Made by a program: the position numbers and the translations under genes. Of a DNA stretch of 23,378 nt, positions 8,535 through 16,804 are shown piece after piece (position 1 is the stretch's first letter; every line of letters starts with the position of its first letter). The DNA is from CAZHMN01 sp964533705. Lineage in GTDB: Bacteria > Electryoneota > B3-LCP. The notes under the pieces were generated by a model. It was given only the letters and a program-made list of their open reading frames with translations. It ran no database searches and was not told where the DNA came from. The stretch covers positions 1 through 23,378 of the forward strand of contig CAZHMN010000046.1 of assembly GCA_964533705.1 (NCBI GenBank), read 5' to 3'.

Positions 8535-9296
8535 ATGAAAGGAATCATTTTAGCGGGTGGATCCGGATCGCGGCTCTTTCCCTTGACCAAGGTGACCAAT
8601 AAACACCTCTTGCCGGTCGGGCAGGTCCCCATGATCTACCACCCCATCTGCAAGCTGTTGGAAGCCGGAATCACCGAAATTCTCGTGGTAACCGGTTTGG
8701 AACACATGGGCCACGTAGTCGGGCTCCTGGGATCGGGGAAGCAGTTCGGCTGTGAATTTACTTACCGGGTTCAGGACGAAGCCGGAGGCATCGCTCAGGC
8801 GCTGGGGTTGGCCAAGCACTTCGCCTTCGGGGATCGCCTGGTGGTCATCCTGGGCGATAACATTTTTGAAGATCCCATAACGGAATACGTTAAAAACTTC
8901 GCCGTGCAGAAAGCCGGCGCCCGAATTATCTTGAAGGAAGTGCCTGACCCTGAGCGATTCGGAGTAGCTGAATTGAACGGTGATCGGGTCATCAGTATTG
9001 AAGAAAAACCGGTGCAGCCCCGCAGCAATTTGGCGGTCACCGGCGTCTATATGTACGACTCTGAAGTTTTCGAGATTATAAAGACCTTAAAACCTTCGGG
9101 GCGGGGTGAATTGGAGATCACCGACGTCAACAACGCCTACATTAAAAGAGGCGAACTGGCTTACGACATCTTCAAGGGGTGGTGGACAGATGCGGGCACT
9201 TTTGAATCGCTACACCTGGCCAATCAACTGCTCCGCGAGAACGATCTCGGCCACTTGAAATACCTTCAGGAGGTGAAGGGCCCTGCTAGCGAATAG
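8535..9296 (+). CDS. rfbA: Glucose-1-phosphate thymidylyltransferase, short form
   Basis: The protein would form dTDP-glucose from dTTP and glucose-1-phosphate. It has the nucleotidyltransferase signature LAGGSGSRLFPLT followed by NKHLLPVG at residues 6-29, then LGDNIFED (metal-binding Asp), VAELNGDRVISIEEKP and WWTDAGTFESL. At 253 residues it is shorter than classical RmlA (about 290) and lacks the C-terminal allosteric part, as in the short-form family found in many bacteria and archaea. No rmlB, rmlC or rmlD homologue is certain in this window, although the epimerase/dehydratase at 4743 could use dTDP-glucose. Only seven bases separate it from the Wzi-like gene. UTP use is possible in some members, so base specificity is inferred from family resemblance. 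Confidence 0.85.
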   Translation: MKGIILAGGSGSRLFPLTKVTNKHLLPVGQVPMIYHPICKLLEAGITEILVVTGLEHMGHVVGLLGSGKQFGCEFTYRVQDEAGGIAQALGLAKHFAFGDRLVVILGDNIFEDPITEYVKNFAVQKAGARIILKEVPDPERFGVAELNGDRVISIEEKPVQPRSNLAVTGVYMYDSEVFEIIKTLKPSGRGELEITDVNNAYIKRGELAYDIFKGWWTDAGTFESLHLANQLLRENDLGHLKYLQEVKGPASE

Positions 9297-9311
9297 AAAT
9301 CTTACTCCGGA

Positions 9312-9340
9312 TTGGCAATAAAGTAGTCAGTGTGTAATTA
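9312..9340 (+). promoter_or_regulatory. Weak candidate promoter before ugd
   Basis: TTGGCA (9312-9317) and TAATTA (9335-9340) are spaced by 17 bases, the latter preceded by TGTG. They lie in the 79-base gap between the thymidylyltransferase and ugd. The -10 match is poor, so this may be only spacer. Confidence 0.25.
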
Positions 9341-9375
9341 AATCAACAAACAGGATATAACGGAACGGCGAAATC

Positions 9376-10707
9376 ATGAAAATCTGCGTAATCGGCACGG
9401 GTTATGTGGGCTTAGTGGCCGGAACCTGCTTCGCGGAAACCGGAAACGATGTCATCTGTGTTGACGTGGATAAGCGCAAGATAAAGATGCTGAACAAGGG
9501 AATCATCCCCATCTACGAACCCGGATTAAAAGAGTTGGTTGATCGTAATACCAGTAAAGGACGCCTCTCCTTTACGACGGATCTGGATAAAGCAGTCAAA
9601 GAATCGCTGATCAATTTCATCGCTGTGGGTACGCCGCCCGATGAGGACGGTTCTAGTGATTTGAGACACGTGCTGGACGTCGCCCGCTCGATCGGAAAAG
9701 CCATGAACGGCTACAAGGTGATCGTGGATAAAAGCACCGTCCCGGTGGGCACCGCAGACCTAGTGCGGGAAGCGATCCGTAAGGAAACCGATCACCCCTT
9801 TGATGTGGTATCGAATCCGGAATTCCTCAAAGAAGGCGCGGCTATCGAAGACTTCACCCGGCCTGATCGCGTCATTATCGGAGTGGACAATTCCCGCGTA
9901 GAAGCGCTGATGAAGGATCTCTTCAGCCCCTTCGTCAGAACCGGCCATCCCATCATCGTCATGGACGTCCGTTCCGCGGAAATGACCAAATACGCCTCCA
10001 ACGCTATGCTGGCCACCAAGATAAGTTTTATGAATGAAATAGCCACCCTTTGCGAAAAAGTCGGAGCGAACGTCACCCTGGTGAGGCAGGGTATCGGCTC
10101 CGACCGCCGCATCGGACATCAGTTTCTCTTCCCCGGAACCGGTTACGGCGGATCGTGTTTTCCCAAGGATATCAAAGCTTTGATCCATACGGCCGGCACT
10201 TACGGCACCCAATTGAAAATCCTTGAAGCGGTCGAAGCGGTCAATGAAAATCAGAAGCGTGTGCTACTCGAAAAGGTCAAGAGATACTTCGGTGAAAACC
10301 TGACGGGTAAAGTTTTCGGCATTTGGGGTCTGTCGTTCAAACCCCGGACCGACGATATGCGGGAGGCTCCTTCCATCGTCATCGTCAACGGCTTGCTTGA
10401 AGCTGGAGGCCAAATTCAGGCCTACGATCCGCAGGCTATGGGAGAGGCCCAACGCATCTTCGGCGACCGAATCACCCTGGCGAAGAACGAATACGAAGCC
10501 TTAAAAAACGCCGACGCGCTCCTGATCATCACGGAGTGGAACGAATTCCGCGAACCGAATTTCGACCTCGTCCGAAAGATGATGAAAAATCCAGTTATCT
10601 TCGACGGACGCAACATCTACGAATCCAAAAAGATGGGGGCTATGGGATTTCGCTATTTTTCCATCGGTCGCCCGGACGAAAACGGCGACCAACCGCCGCA
10701 AGAATAA
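9376..10707 (+). CDS. ugd: UDP-glucose 6-dehydrogenase
   Basis: The enzyme oxidises UDP-glucose to UDP-glucuronate with two NAD+. The N-terminal Rossmann segment CVIGTGYVGLVAG is followed by VDVDKRK and VGTPPDEDGSSDL, the substrate-binding segment NPEFLKEGAAIEDF, and the catalytic motif GYGGSCFPKD with Cys261. The C-terminal NAD/UDP-binding domain carries GLSFKPRTDDMREAPS and ITEWNEFREP. The length of 443 residues is normal. It is directly followed by a UDP-glucuronate decarboxylase, 18 bases away, so its product is probably channelled mostly to UDP-xylose. UDP-glucuronate may also be used directly in the glycan. The GDP-mannose dehydrogenase alternative is unlikely given the neighbouring UXS. 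No unusual residue changes are visible at the active site. Confidence 0.95.
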   Translation: MKICVIGTGYVGLVAGTCFAETGNDVICVDVDKRKIKMLNKGIIPIYEPGLKELVDRNTSKGRLSFTTDLDKAVKESLINFIAVGTPPDEDGSSDLRHVLDVARSIGKAMNGYKVIVDKSTVPVGTADLVREAIRKETDHPFDVVSNPEFLKEGAAIEDFTRPDRVIIGVDNSRVEALMKDLFSPFVRTGHPIIVMDVRSAEMTKYASNAMLATKISFMNEIATLCEKVGANVTLVRQGIGSDRRIGHQFLFPGTGYGGSCFPKDIKALIHTAGTYGTQLKILEAVEAVNENQKRVLLEKVKRYFGENLTGKVFGIWGLSFKPRTDDMREAPSIVIVNGLLEAGGQIQAYDPQAMGEAQRIFGDRITLAKNEYEALKNADALLIITEWNEFREPNFDLVRKMMKNPVIFDGRNIYESKKMGAMGFRYFSIGRPDENGDQPPQE

Positions 10708-10725
10708 CAGCAAACGGAAATAATT

Positions 10726-11688
10726 ATGCGCATACTGGTCACGGGGGGGGCGGGATTTATCGGCAGCCATCTCTGCGACCGCCTCATCGAAAAGGGACAC
10801 GAAGTCCTCTGCCTTGATAACTTCTTCACCGGAAGCAAGGACAACATCCGCCACCTCTTGAGACACGACCACTTTGAACTGCTGCGCCACGATCTAACCC
10901 AACCCATTCTGGTGGAAGTCGACCGCATCTACAACCTGGCCTGCCCCGCATCCCCCATCCATTATCAATATAATCCGGTCAAGACCATCAAAACCAGCGT
11001 TCTGGGAACCTTGAATATGTTGGGATTGGCCAAACGGGTCAGGGCCAGGATCTTGCAAGCCTCAACGTCGGAAGTCTATGGCGATCCCCTGGAGCATCCC
11101 CAGAAGGAAACCTATTGGGGAAACGTCAATCCCATCGGGCGGCGAAGCTGCTACGACGAAGGCAAACGCGCCGCAGAAACGTTGATGATGGATTACCACC
11201 GCCAGAACAACCTGGACATCCGCATCGTGCGCATTTTCAACACCTACGGCCCGCGTATGGCCAAAAACGATGGGCGGGTTGTTTCCAACTTCATCGTTCA
11301 AGCACTTTCAGGGCAATCGCTGACTGTGTACGGAGATGGTTCGCAAACCCGCTCTTTTTGCTACGTTGACGATTTGGTCAAAGGTATGATGGCCATGATG
11401 GAATGTGAGGATTTCATCGGGCCCGTCAATCTGGGCAATCCCGACGAATTTTCCATCCTTGAATTCGCCAAGATCATTCTTCGCCTGACAAAATCTAAAT
11501 CCAAAATTGATCATCAACCGCTGCCTGCCGATGATCCCGTGCAGAGAAAACCTGATATAAAATTGGCCAGAGATAAGCTCAATTGGAAACCAGAGGTTCC
11601 ATTACAGGAGGGACTAAAGCGAACCATAGAATATTTTCGTCAGAAATTGAAGCTAAACGAAGCAACCTCCGGACAGGCTGCATCCTGA
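10726..11688 (+). CDS. uxs: UDP-glucuronate decarboxylase (UDP-xylose synthase)
   Basis: This 320-residue extended SDR enzyme converts UDP-glucuronate to UDP-xylose through a 4-keto intermediate. Features are GGAGFIGSHLCDRLIEKGH at the N-terminus, LDNFFTGSKDNI, the family-typical NLACPASPIHYQYNPVKTIK, ASTSEVYGDPLEHPQ and the hallmark RRSCYDEGKRAAE with catalytic Y143 and K147. RIFNTYGPRM, GDGSQTRSFCYVDDLV and LGNPDEF follow. These match UXS proteins closely, more so than general epimerases. Its substrate comes from ugd just upstream. The 3' end overlaps the open frame of the following lipoprotein gene by about 100 bases, which implies either translational coupling or a shorter lipoprotein start. 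The cell therefore probably incorporates xylose, or a sugar made from UDP-xylose, into its surface glycan. Confidence 0.93.
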   Translation: MRILVTGGAGFIGSHLCDRLIEKGHEVLCLDNFFTGSKDNIRHLLRHDHFELLRHDLTQPILVEVDRIYNLACPASPIHYQYNPVKTIKTSVLGTLNMLGLAKRVRARILQASTSEVYGDPLEHPQKETYWGNVNPIGRRSCYDEGKRAAETLMMDYHRQNNLDIRIVRIFNTYGPRMAKNDGRVVSNFIVQALSGQSLTVYGDGSQTRSFCYVDDLVKGMMAMMECEDFIGPVNLGNPDEFSILEFAKIILRLTKSKSKIDHQPLPADDPVQRKPDIKLARDKLNWKPEVPLQEGLKRTIEYFRQKLKLNEATSGQAAS

Positions 11689-13346
11689 TCGCAATCTTGT
11701 TGCTGGCCGGATGCGCAAAACAGGGATATCCGCCGGGTGGACCTGAGGACGTAACCGGTCCGAGAATAGTGGCCAGCCACCCACAATCGGAGTCGGTCCA
11801 AGTTCCGACCGACGTCCGGCCCTGGATTCGACTGAATGAGTACCCCGCTCGCAGTTCGGTCGAAGATGCAATCTTCATCAGCCCGGAACCCGACGAAGGA
11901 TTCGAGATTAAAATACGCGGGAAACGCATCCAGGTCAGGTTCAAGGAAGAACTACCCGAAAACAGTACGGTGGTCGTAACCTTCGGATCGGGAATCCAGG
12001 ATATCCATGGCAATCAAATGCCCGAGTCATTCGTTATGGCTTTTTCGACAGGAGATAAAATAGACAAATCAGGCATATCGGGCTATTTGAAGGGTATGAA
12101 AAATCCCGCTTCTACCTGGATATGGGCTTATCCTCTTGAGTCGGCCGAAGAACCCGACCCTCGAGAGGATAAGGCGCCCTACGCTACTCAACCGGATCCG
12201 GAAGGCAAGTTCAGACTCGCCTTCTTGCCAACTGCTGAGTATCGCATTTTCGCCGTGGAAGACAGCCGTAAAAACCGGATATGGGATAGCGATAGGGAGG
12301 CGATCGCCTTCCCACCCTGGGACGTTCTCTCTGCCGAGCTCGACGTCCCCGAAATAAACCTGATGATGGCTACCTATGATCTCCAGCCGCCGAATCTGCG
12401 CGGGGCTCAAGCCCTGCATCGTCAGGCGGTGCGCTTCAGTTTCGATGAACCGGTAAAAACCACCGATCTTGAAATAGAAGCCACCAATCAGGACGGCAGA
12501 CGCCTTGATATCGTTGACGCTTATCAAAATCTCGCGGACAGCACCACCCTCTTCCTAACCACCGCCATCCAGCGGGAAGGCGACGTTTACAGCATACGAT
12601 TAGACGGGTTATCCGACTATTCAGACAACCGAGCTGATTCAATCATCGCCGAAGTTGAGGCGTCTAACTCGATGGACACCACAGGAGCGCGTTTCGCCTG
12701 GAGCGAACCGTCGAACGGCCAGACTTCCGTTGATCTGGAGAGTTCGGTCAGTGTGGGATTCAACGAGGCCATAACTCTAATTGATCTGCCCAAAGCGGTC
12801 ACCCTCCTGGATCCCGACAGCGCCGCCGTCCCGGGGAAATGGAATTATCCCGGATCGAGCTGGGGCGTTTTCGTGCCTGCCGAAGCGTTCGCAAGTAACA
12901 CCACCTACTCAGTCCGCATTGTGGGTGACTCGCTGCGAGACATTTTCGGCAACACGTCACCGGACAGCCTTGTGCGCCTTAGTTTTACGACGATTGACCT
13001 GGAGGAGCTGGGTTCCATCCAGGGTCGAGTCGAAGAATCCAGCAGCGATCTCCGTGTGGTGGCCGAACGGCTGGAAAGAGAGGAGCAATGGGAAGTGGCC
13101 GTTCAGGATGACGGAAGCTACAGATTTGAAAGGCTTCCAGCATCCAATTACCGTTTATGGCTCTATAGAGACATTGACGGTAACGGTAAGCTTTCTCCTG
13201 GAAAAATAACCCCTTTCCGCTTCGCGGAACCTTTTACTGTCAGCGAGGATACTATAAGAGTGCGCGCCCGATGGGAGACGGAGGGGAAAAAAATACACTG
13301 GAACCAATCCCCCGCGTTCCCAAAAAGGGAAGAGGCAGAGCCCTAA
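11583..13346 (+). CDS. Ig-like (Big_5-type) domain lipoprotein
   Basis: The product carries a lipoprotein signal peptide, with ILIAILLLAGC placing the lipidated cysteine at residue 44 of the long frame. PPGGPEDVTGPRIV follows, the usual opening of FCB-type lipoproteins with bacterial Ig-like Big_5 domains. One such domain spans roughly residues 55-150 (ending in DIHGNQMPESF) and another roughly 360-475 (DIFGNTSPDSLV). Carboxypeptidase-regulatory-like strands such as DGSYRFERLPASNYRLWLYRDIDGNG lie near the C-terminus. It should be anchored in an envelope membrane and face the periplasm or surface. The only canonical start in frame is TTG 11583, inside uxs, giving an unusually long region before the hydrophobic stretch. 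An ATA at 11631 or ATT at 11646 would fit the signal peptide better. The function is unknown; it may help the Wzi-like protein assemble or retain glycan (inference). Confidence 0.8.
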   Translation: METRGSITGGTKANHRIFSSEIEAKRSNLRTGCILIAILLLAGCAKQGYPPGGPEDVTGPRIVASHPQSESVQVPTDVRPWIRLNEYPARSSVEDAIFISPEPDEGFEIKIRGKRIQVRFKEELPENSTVVVTFGSGIQDIHGNQMPESFVMAFSTGDKIDKSGISGYLKGMKNPASTWIWAYPLESAEEPDPREDKAPYATQPDPEGKFRLAFLPTAEYRIFAVEDSRKNRIWDSDREAIAFPPWDVLSAELDVPEINLMMATYDLQPPNLRGAQALHRQAVRFSFDEPVKTTDLEIEATNQDGRRLDIVDAYQNLADSTTLFLTTAIQREGDVYSIRLDGLSDYSDNRADSIIAEVEASNSMDTTGARFAWSEPSNGQTSVDLESSVSVGFNEAITLIDLPKAVTLLDPDSAAVPGKWNYPGSSWGVFVPAEAFASNTTYSVRIVGDSLRDIFGNTSPDSLVRLSFTTIDLEELGSIQGRVEESSSDLRVVAERLEREEQWEVAVQDDGSYRFERLPASNYRLWLYRDIDGNGKLSPGKITPFRFAEPFTVSEDTIRVRARWETEGKKIHWNQSPAFPKREEAEP

Positions 13347-13373
13347 GAATGCCAATTGAATGAACCATTTACT

Positions 13374-14438
13374 ATGAACCACGCGATTATTATGGCCGGG
13401 GGGATCGGAAGTCGTTTCTGGCCCCACTCTCGAAAGAAAAAACCCAAGCAGGTTCTCAAAATCTTTGGGGATAAAACGCTTCTCCAGGAAACCGTCACGC
13501 GAATCGAACCGCTTATCGCCCCTTCAGAAATCCTGATTGTGACAACCGAGGAGTTGATCGGGCATATCCAAAAACAACTGCCCGATTTCGGCGAGGACAA
13601 TTTTCTGGTGGAACCGATAGGCCGGAATACCGCGCCCTGCATCGGGTTGGCCGCACAAAAGCTAATAAAAAGTGACCCGGACGGCATCATGGTAGTGCTC
13701 CCCGCCGACCACCTGATTTCCGACGCAGGACGGTTTATCACTTGCCTGGAGCAAGCCATTGAAACGGCCAAAATGGACGACTCGCTGGTAACTATCGGTA
13801 TCACTCCGACTCAACCGGAAACGGGTTATGGGTATATTCAATACGACCCGGAGGATAAAAAGCCCACGGGTGCTTATGCCGTTAAAACCTTCGCCGAAAA
13901 GCCGACGCTGGATACGGCTCAGAGATTTTTAGCCAGTGGAGATTTTCTCTGGAATAGCGGCATATTTATATGGTCAATTCGTCGTATTCTCTCTGAAATC
14001 GAAAGATCACTACCTGAACTCTATGCGGGCTTGATGCAGATCGAAGCGCTCGAGGGCGAAGGAGCGGAAACGCAATTTCAGCACATCTACAGCGGACTGC
14101 GGTCTATTTCCATTGACTACGGAGTCATGGAAAGGGCCGAGAATGTTGCAGTTGTCAAGGGAGATTTCAACTGGTCTGACATTGGCAACTGGGCTGAAGT
14201 TTACCGCCTCTCCTCCAAGGACGCCGACGGCAATGTCAATCTGGACGGTCACATCCTGATTGATACCAGCAATTGCCTGGTGGATTCGCAGGATCGCTTG
14301 ATCGCCACGGTCGGTGTTAAAGATCTGATTATCATCAACACAAAAGACGCCATATTGATCTGCCATCGCGATTCCGCACAAGACGTCAAGCGCGTCGTTG
14401 AACATATGGAGAGAAATCAGATGGATAAATACTTGTAG
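13374..14438 (+). CDS. manC: Mannose-1-phosphate guanylyltransferase
   Basis: The enzyme makes GDP-mannose from GTP and mannose-1-phosphate. The pyrophosphorylase signature MAGGIGSRFWPHSRKKKPKQ lies at residues 7-26. It is followed by EPIGRNTAPCIGLAA, VLPADHLI, GYGYIQYD, FAEKP, FLWNSGIFIW, SIDYGVME and FNWSDIGNW, all characteristic of the family. The 355-residue length corresponds to the guanylyltransferase domain only, without the fused phosphomannose isomerase seen in longer ManC/AlgA proteins. The frame extends to a TTG at 13356, but the ATG at 13374 sits directly before the catalytic loop and is preferred. No strong ribosome site is visible. GDP-mannose could feed the dehydratase-like gene at 4743 or be used as mannose donor. 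It closes the glycan gene set in this window. Confidence 0.93.
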   Translation: MNHAIIMAGGIGSRFWPHSRKKKPKQVLKIFGDKTLLQETVTRIEPLIAPSEILIVTTEELIGHIQKQLPDFGEDNFLVEPIGRNTAPCIGLAAQKLIKSDPDGIMVVLPADHLISDAGRFITCLEQAIETAKMDDSLVTIGITPTQPETGYGYIQYDPEDKKPTGAYAVKTFAEKPTLDTAQRFLASGDFLWNSGIFIWSIRRILSEIERSLPELYAGLMQIEALEGEGAETQFQHIYSGLRSISIDYGVMERAENVAVVKGDFNWSDIGNWAEVYRLSSKDADGNVNLDGHILIDTSNCLVDSQDRLIATVGVKDLIIINTKDAILICHRDSAQDVKRVVEHMERNQMDKYL

Positions 14439-14446
14439 GTGAGATA

Positions 14447-14752
14447 TTGAAGGACGAAGAATTACTGGATGCTTTGGTGGAATTGGCTCGCAGGTTGGAG
14501 TTCGACGTTCGTTTTGACCGGGGATCGTTCCGTGATGGTTGTTGCCGAATACAAAAAGGCCACATAATCGTTCTAAATCGCACTTCACCAACAGCCAGAA
14601 AGGTTGCGGCTCTTTCACAAGCCCTGAGCGACCAACCGCTGGACGGCGTCTTTCTGCTGCCCGCTGTTCGGGAGGCGATTGAAAAAACGAAGACAAAGAA
14701 ACCGCAGCTCTTAAGAGCCTTACGGTCTTCACCGAGGAGGCATCATGGGTGA
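14447..14752 (+). CDS. Small uncharacterised protein upstream of crp
   Basis: This is a 101-residue, largely helical, soluble protein with no signal peptide. Its middle has a compact pattern, GSFRDGCCRIQKGHIIVLNR, which reads like a short beta hairpin. A helix and LDGVFLLPAVREAIE follow. Similar small proteins of unknown function occur beside other genes in FCB-type bacteria as far as I recall, but I cannot name a family. The TTG start at 14447 is preceded by TAGGTGAG and lies eight bases after the manC stop. The 3' end overlaps the crp start by eight bases, so it is probably co-translated with the regulator. The C-terminal tail is basic (LLRALRSSPRRHHG) and may be less conserved because it runs over the crp ribosome site. 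It has no assigned function. Confidence 0.6.
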   Translation: MKDEELLDALVELARRLEFDVRFDRGSFRDGCCRIQKGHIIVLNRTSPTARKVAALSQALSDQPLDGVFLLPAVREAIEKTKTKKPQLLRALRSSPRRHHG

Positions 14753-15422
14753 ATCCCGACTCAAATCTGTCCCCCTTTTTGCCGACCTGGATGATGATAA
14801 TCTATCCTCCATTGATCAGCTTCTTAGCGTCAAGCGTTACAGGAAAAACAATTTAATCATCTTCGAGGACGATCGGGGTCTGAATCTTTTCATCATCAGT
14901 AAGGGGCGAGTTAAAATCTCCCAGATCAGCGAAGAAGGCGGAGAAGTCATTCTGGCCATCCTGGGTGAAGGTGAATTCTTCGGCGAACTGTCGGTCATTG
15001 ACGGTCTTTCGCGATCCGCCACTGTTACGGCACTCGACGAAGTTGAGCTCCTGGTAATGAAACGCGAAGACTTCTTGGATTGCCTGGGAAAACATCCCCA
15101 GGTTTCCGTTTATCTGCTGCGGGAATTAGCCGGCCGTATCCGCAAATCGGATGCCCAAATAAAAAGCCTCAGTTTACGTAATGCCAAAGGAAGGGTGGCC
15201 ACGACCTTGATTCGCCTGGCCGAGGACATTGGACGAATAAAGGGAGGGAAGGTGACCATCCCGGCGCTCCCCCTGCAGAGAGATTTGGCCAACATCGCTG
15301 GTACCAGTCGTGAGACCATCAGCCGCGTCATCGCTGCCCTCGAAAAAGAATCTCACTGCCACAAAAAGGATAACACCCTGGTCTTCGATGATTTCGAACG
15401 CTTCAAGCGAGAGTACGCCTAA
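14745..15422 (+). CDS. Crp/Fnr-family transcriptional regulator
   Basis: The 225-residue product has an N-terminal cyclic-nucleotide-binding beta roll and a C-terminal winged helix. The phosphate-binding cassette reads GEFFGELSVIDGLSRSATV and keeps the Glu and Arg-Ser pattern that contacts cAMP in E. coli CRP, so a cyclic-nucleotide ligand is plausible. No Fnr-type N-terminal cysteine cluster is present. The helix-turn-helix is PLQRDLANIAGTSRETISRV, with the recognition helix around SRETISRV. The start is well defined, with AGGAGG at 14735-14740 four bases before the ATG. meaB follows after three bases, so regulator and mutase chaperone are co-transcribed. This suggests that acyl-CoA metabolism responds to the regulator, or simply a shared operon. 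Target operators cannot be pointed to in the window. Confidence 0.92.
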   Translation: MGESRLKSVPLFADLDDDNLSSIDQLLSVKRYRKNNLIIFEDDRGLNLFIISKGRVKISQISEEGGEVILAILGEGEFFGELSVIDGLSRSATVTALDEVELLVMKREDFLDCLGKHPQVSVYLLRELAGRIRKSDAQIKSLSLRNAKGRVATTLIRLAEDIGRIKGGKVTIPALPLQRDLANIAGTSRETISRVIAALEKESHCHKKDNTLVFDDFERFKREYA

Positions 15423-15425
15423 AGA

Positions 15426-16367
15426 ATGAAGGATTTAGCAGCCTGGGTAGAACGGTTTAACCAGGGAAACGTACGAGCGCTTTCGAGGATTATTTCCTGG
15501 GTGGAGAATTCCAACGGCGTTATCCCTTCTGAATTAAAACCCATTTTTTCACGTACCGGTCGAGCTTTCAGGATCGGCATCACGGGCCCGCCGGGAGCAG
15601 GAAAAAGCACCCTGGTAGACGGACTGTCCATGTTGTGCCGCAACGAATCGCGCTCGGTGGGGATAATCGCTGTTGATCCCACTAGTCCTTTCAGCGGCGG
15701 CGCCCTCCTGGGGGATCGAGTTCGCATGAGCAAAGCCGGCTTGGACCCCGACATTTTCATCCGTTCAATGGCCACCAGAGGTAATCTCGGAGGCCTGGCG
15801 GAAGCCGCCCTTGACGCCGCCGACGTCCTGGATGCCTTTGGAAAGGACATCGTCATTCTGGAAACAGTCGGAGTCGGTCAATCTGAAATGGACATCGCCC
15901 GCGCCGCGGACAGCACCGTGGTCGTCCTGGTGCCCGAATCGGGCGATGGAGTGCAGGCTATGAAAGCCGGCCTGATGGAAATCGGCGACGTCTTCGTCCT
16001 CAACAAAGCGGATAGGCCGGGCTCCGACCGAGCAACTGAGGAACTAAAATCTGCTCTCGAGCTGAAAGATAAGAAAACGGCATGGAAACCGCCGGTCGTG
16101 GCCACAATCGCCAATAGAGGTGAAGGATTGACCGATCTGCTGGATGCCCTCAAAGCCCACTGGCGGACCTTGGCGGAAACCGGAGCTCTGAAGGAAAAGA
16201 GGCTGAACCGCCGCAGAGAGCGCGTCCGCAAGGTGGCGGAGCGGGAGCTGCGACGGCTCTTCTGGAACGGAGAACGAACCAAAATGCTCGAAGAAGCCCT
16301 GAAGAGCGATGCCAACCCCTTTCAGGTGGCGGGCAAGCTGGTAGAAGATTTCGAGCGAAAAAAGTAG
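15426..16367 (+). CDS. meaB: Methylmalonyl-CoA mutase-associated GTPase MeaB
   Basis: This G3E-type GTPase protects methylmalonyl-CoA mutase and gates its adenosylcobalamin loading (the bacterial counterpart of MMAA). The P-loop GPPGAGKS is at residues 54-61. VDPTSPFSGGALLGDRVRM is the switch region typical of ArgK/MeaB, followed by FIRSMATRGNLGGL, ETVGVGQSE and FVLNKADRPG (the base-specificity motif NKAD). The 313-residue length is normal. Its partner, the mutase catalytic subunit, begins about 5.3 kb downstream at 21716, on the far side of an accessory segment. In many genomes the two genes lie close together, so the separation looks secondary (inference). The start codon is three bases after the crp stop, with GAGAG upstream. 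No clear intrinsic terminator follows. Confidence 0.95.
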   Translation: MKDLAAWVERFNQGNVRALSRIISWVENSNGVIPSELKPIFSRTGRAFRIGITGPPGAGKSTLVDGLSMLCRNESRSVGIIAVDPTSPFSGGALLGDRVRMSKAGLDPDIFIRSMATRGNLGGLAEAALDAADVLDAFGKDIVILETVGVGQSEMDIARAADSTVVVLVPESGDGVQAMKAGLMEIGDVFVLNKADRPGSDRATEELKSALELKDKKTAWKPPVVATIANRGEGLTDLLDALKAHWRTLAETGALKEKRLNRRRERVRKVAERELRRLFWNGERTKMLEEALKSDANPFQVAGKLVEDFERKK

Positions 16368-16397
16368 CTCGGTCATAAGACCCTTATAAGCTTGAGA

Positions 16398-16421
16398 CTC
16401 TTACGAGATTCATCGAGCCCA
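16398..16421. repeat. 24-bp dispersed repeat, left copy
   Basis: The segment containing GAGATTCATC recurs at 17012-17035 with 22 of 24 positions the same, in the same orientation. The two copies bracket the MNT/HEPN remnant. The 128 bases between meaB and the MNT gene hold nothing else I can identify. Confidence 0.6.
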
Positions 16422-16495
16422 TGCCGTATCCACCGACATAGTGAAGGCCTGGACCCGAGTCTGATGCCATTAACTGATATGCAGATAATCAAGCT

Positions 16496-16804
16496 ATGAA
16501 CGCGGATACCGTAAAAACGATCAGGGAGGTCGTCGGCCAGATCGATTACGAAAAGATTATTCTATTCGGCTCGCAAGCCACCGGCCGAGCTTCCAACAGA
16601 AGCGATCATGACTTAATGATTATCCTTAAGGAAACTTTATCCGTTCCTGAAAAAATGCGGCTTTCAGCATTCCTGCGCAGGGAATTCGCCCGAAAAGGAA
16701 TTGATGCCGATATTATTATTAAATCAAATACTGAGGTTGAATATTACAGGCATAAAATCGGCAATGTGGTCAAAAGCGCCATGCAGGAAGGCATCGCTAT
16801 ATGA
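16496..16804 (+). CDS. MNT-type minimal nucleotidyltransferase (putative antitoxin)
   Basis: The 102-residue protein has the DNA polymerase beta-like nucleotidyltransferase motif ILFGSQATGRASNRSDHDL, with G25-S26 and the metal-binding D37 and D39, and a later acidic strand IDADIIIK. Minimal nucleotidyltransferases of this size are usually encoded in an operon with a HEPN ribonuclease; in characterised HEPN-MNT pairs the MNT protein AMPylates and neutralises the HEPN toxin. The catalytic residues appear intact. The stop codon overlaps a following ATG (ATGA at 16801), the usual coupling, but the HEPN partner is truncated. If the toxin is dead, this gene may be a leftover or may act on other HEPN proteins, such as the one at 20512 (speculative). 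The ribosome site is weak. Confidence 0.83.
   Translation: MNADTVKTIREVVGQIDYEKIILFGSQATGRASNRSDHDLMIILKETLSVPEKMRLSAFLRREFARKGIDADIIIKSNTEVEYYRHKIGNVVKSAMQEGIAI

Noticed and set aside
9760..10212. Minus-strand ORF inside ugd
   Set aside because: It is a shadow of a strongly supported gene; its product shows no recognisable domain.
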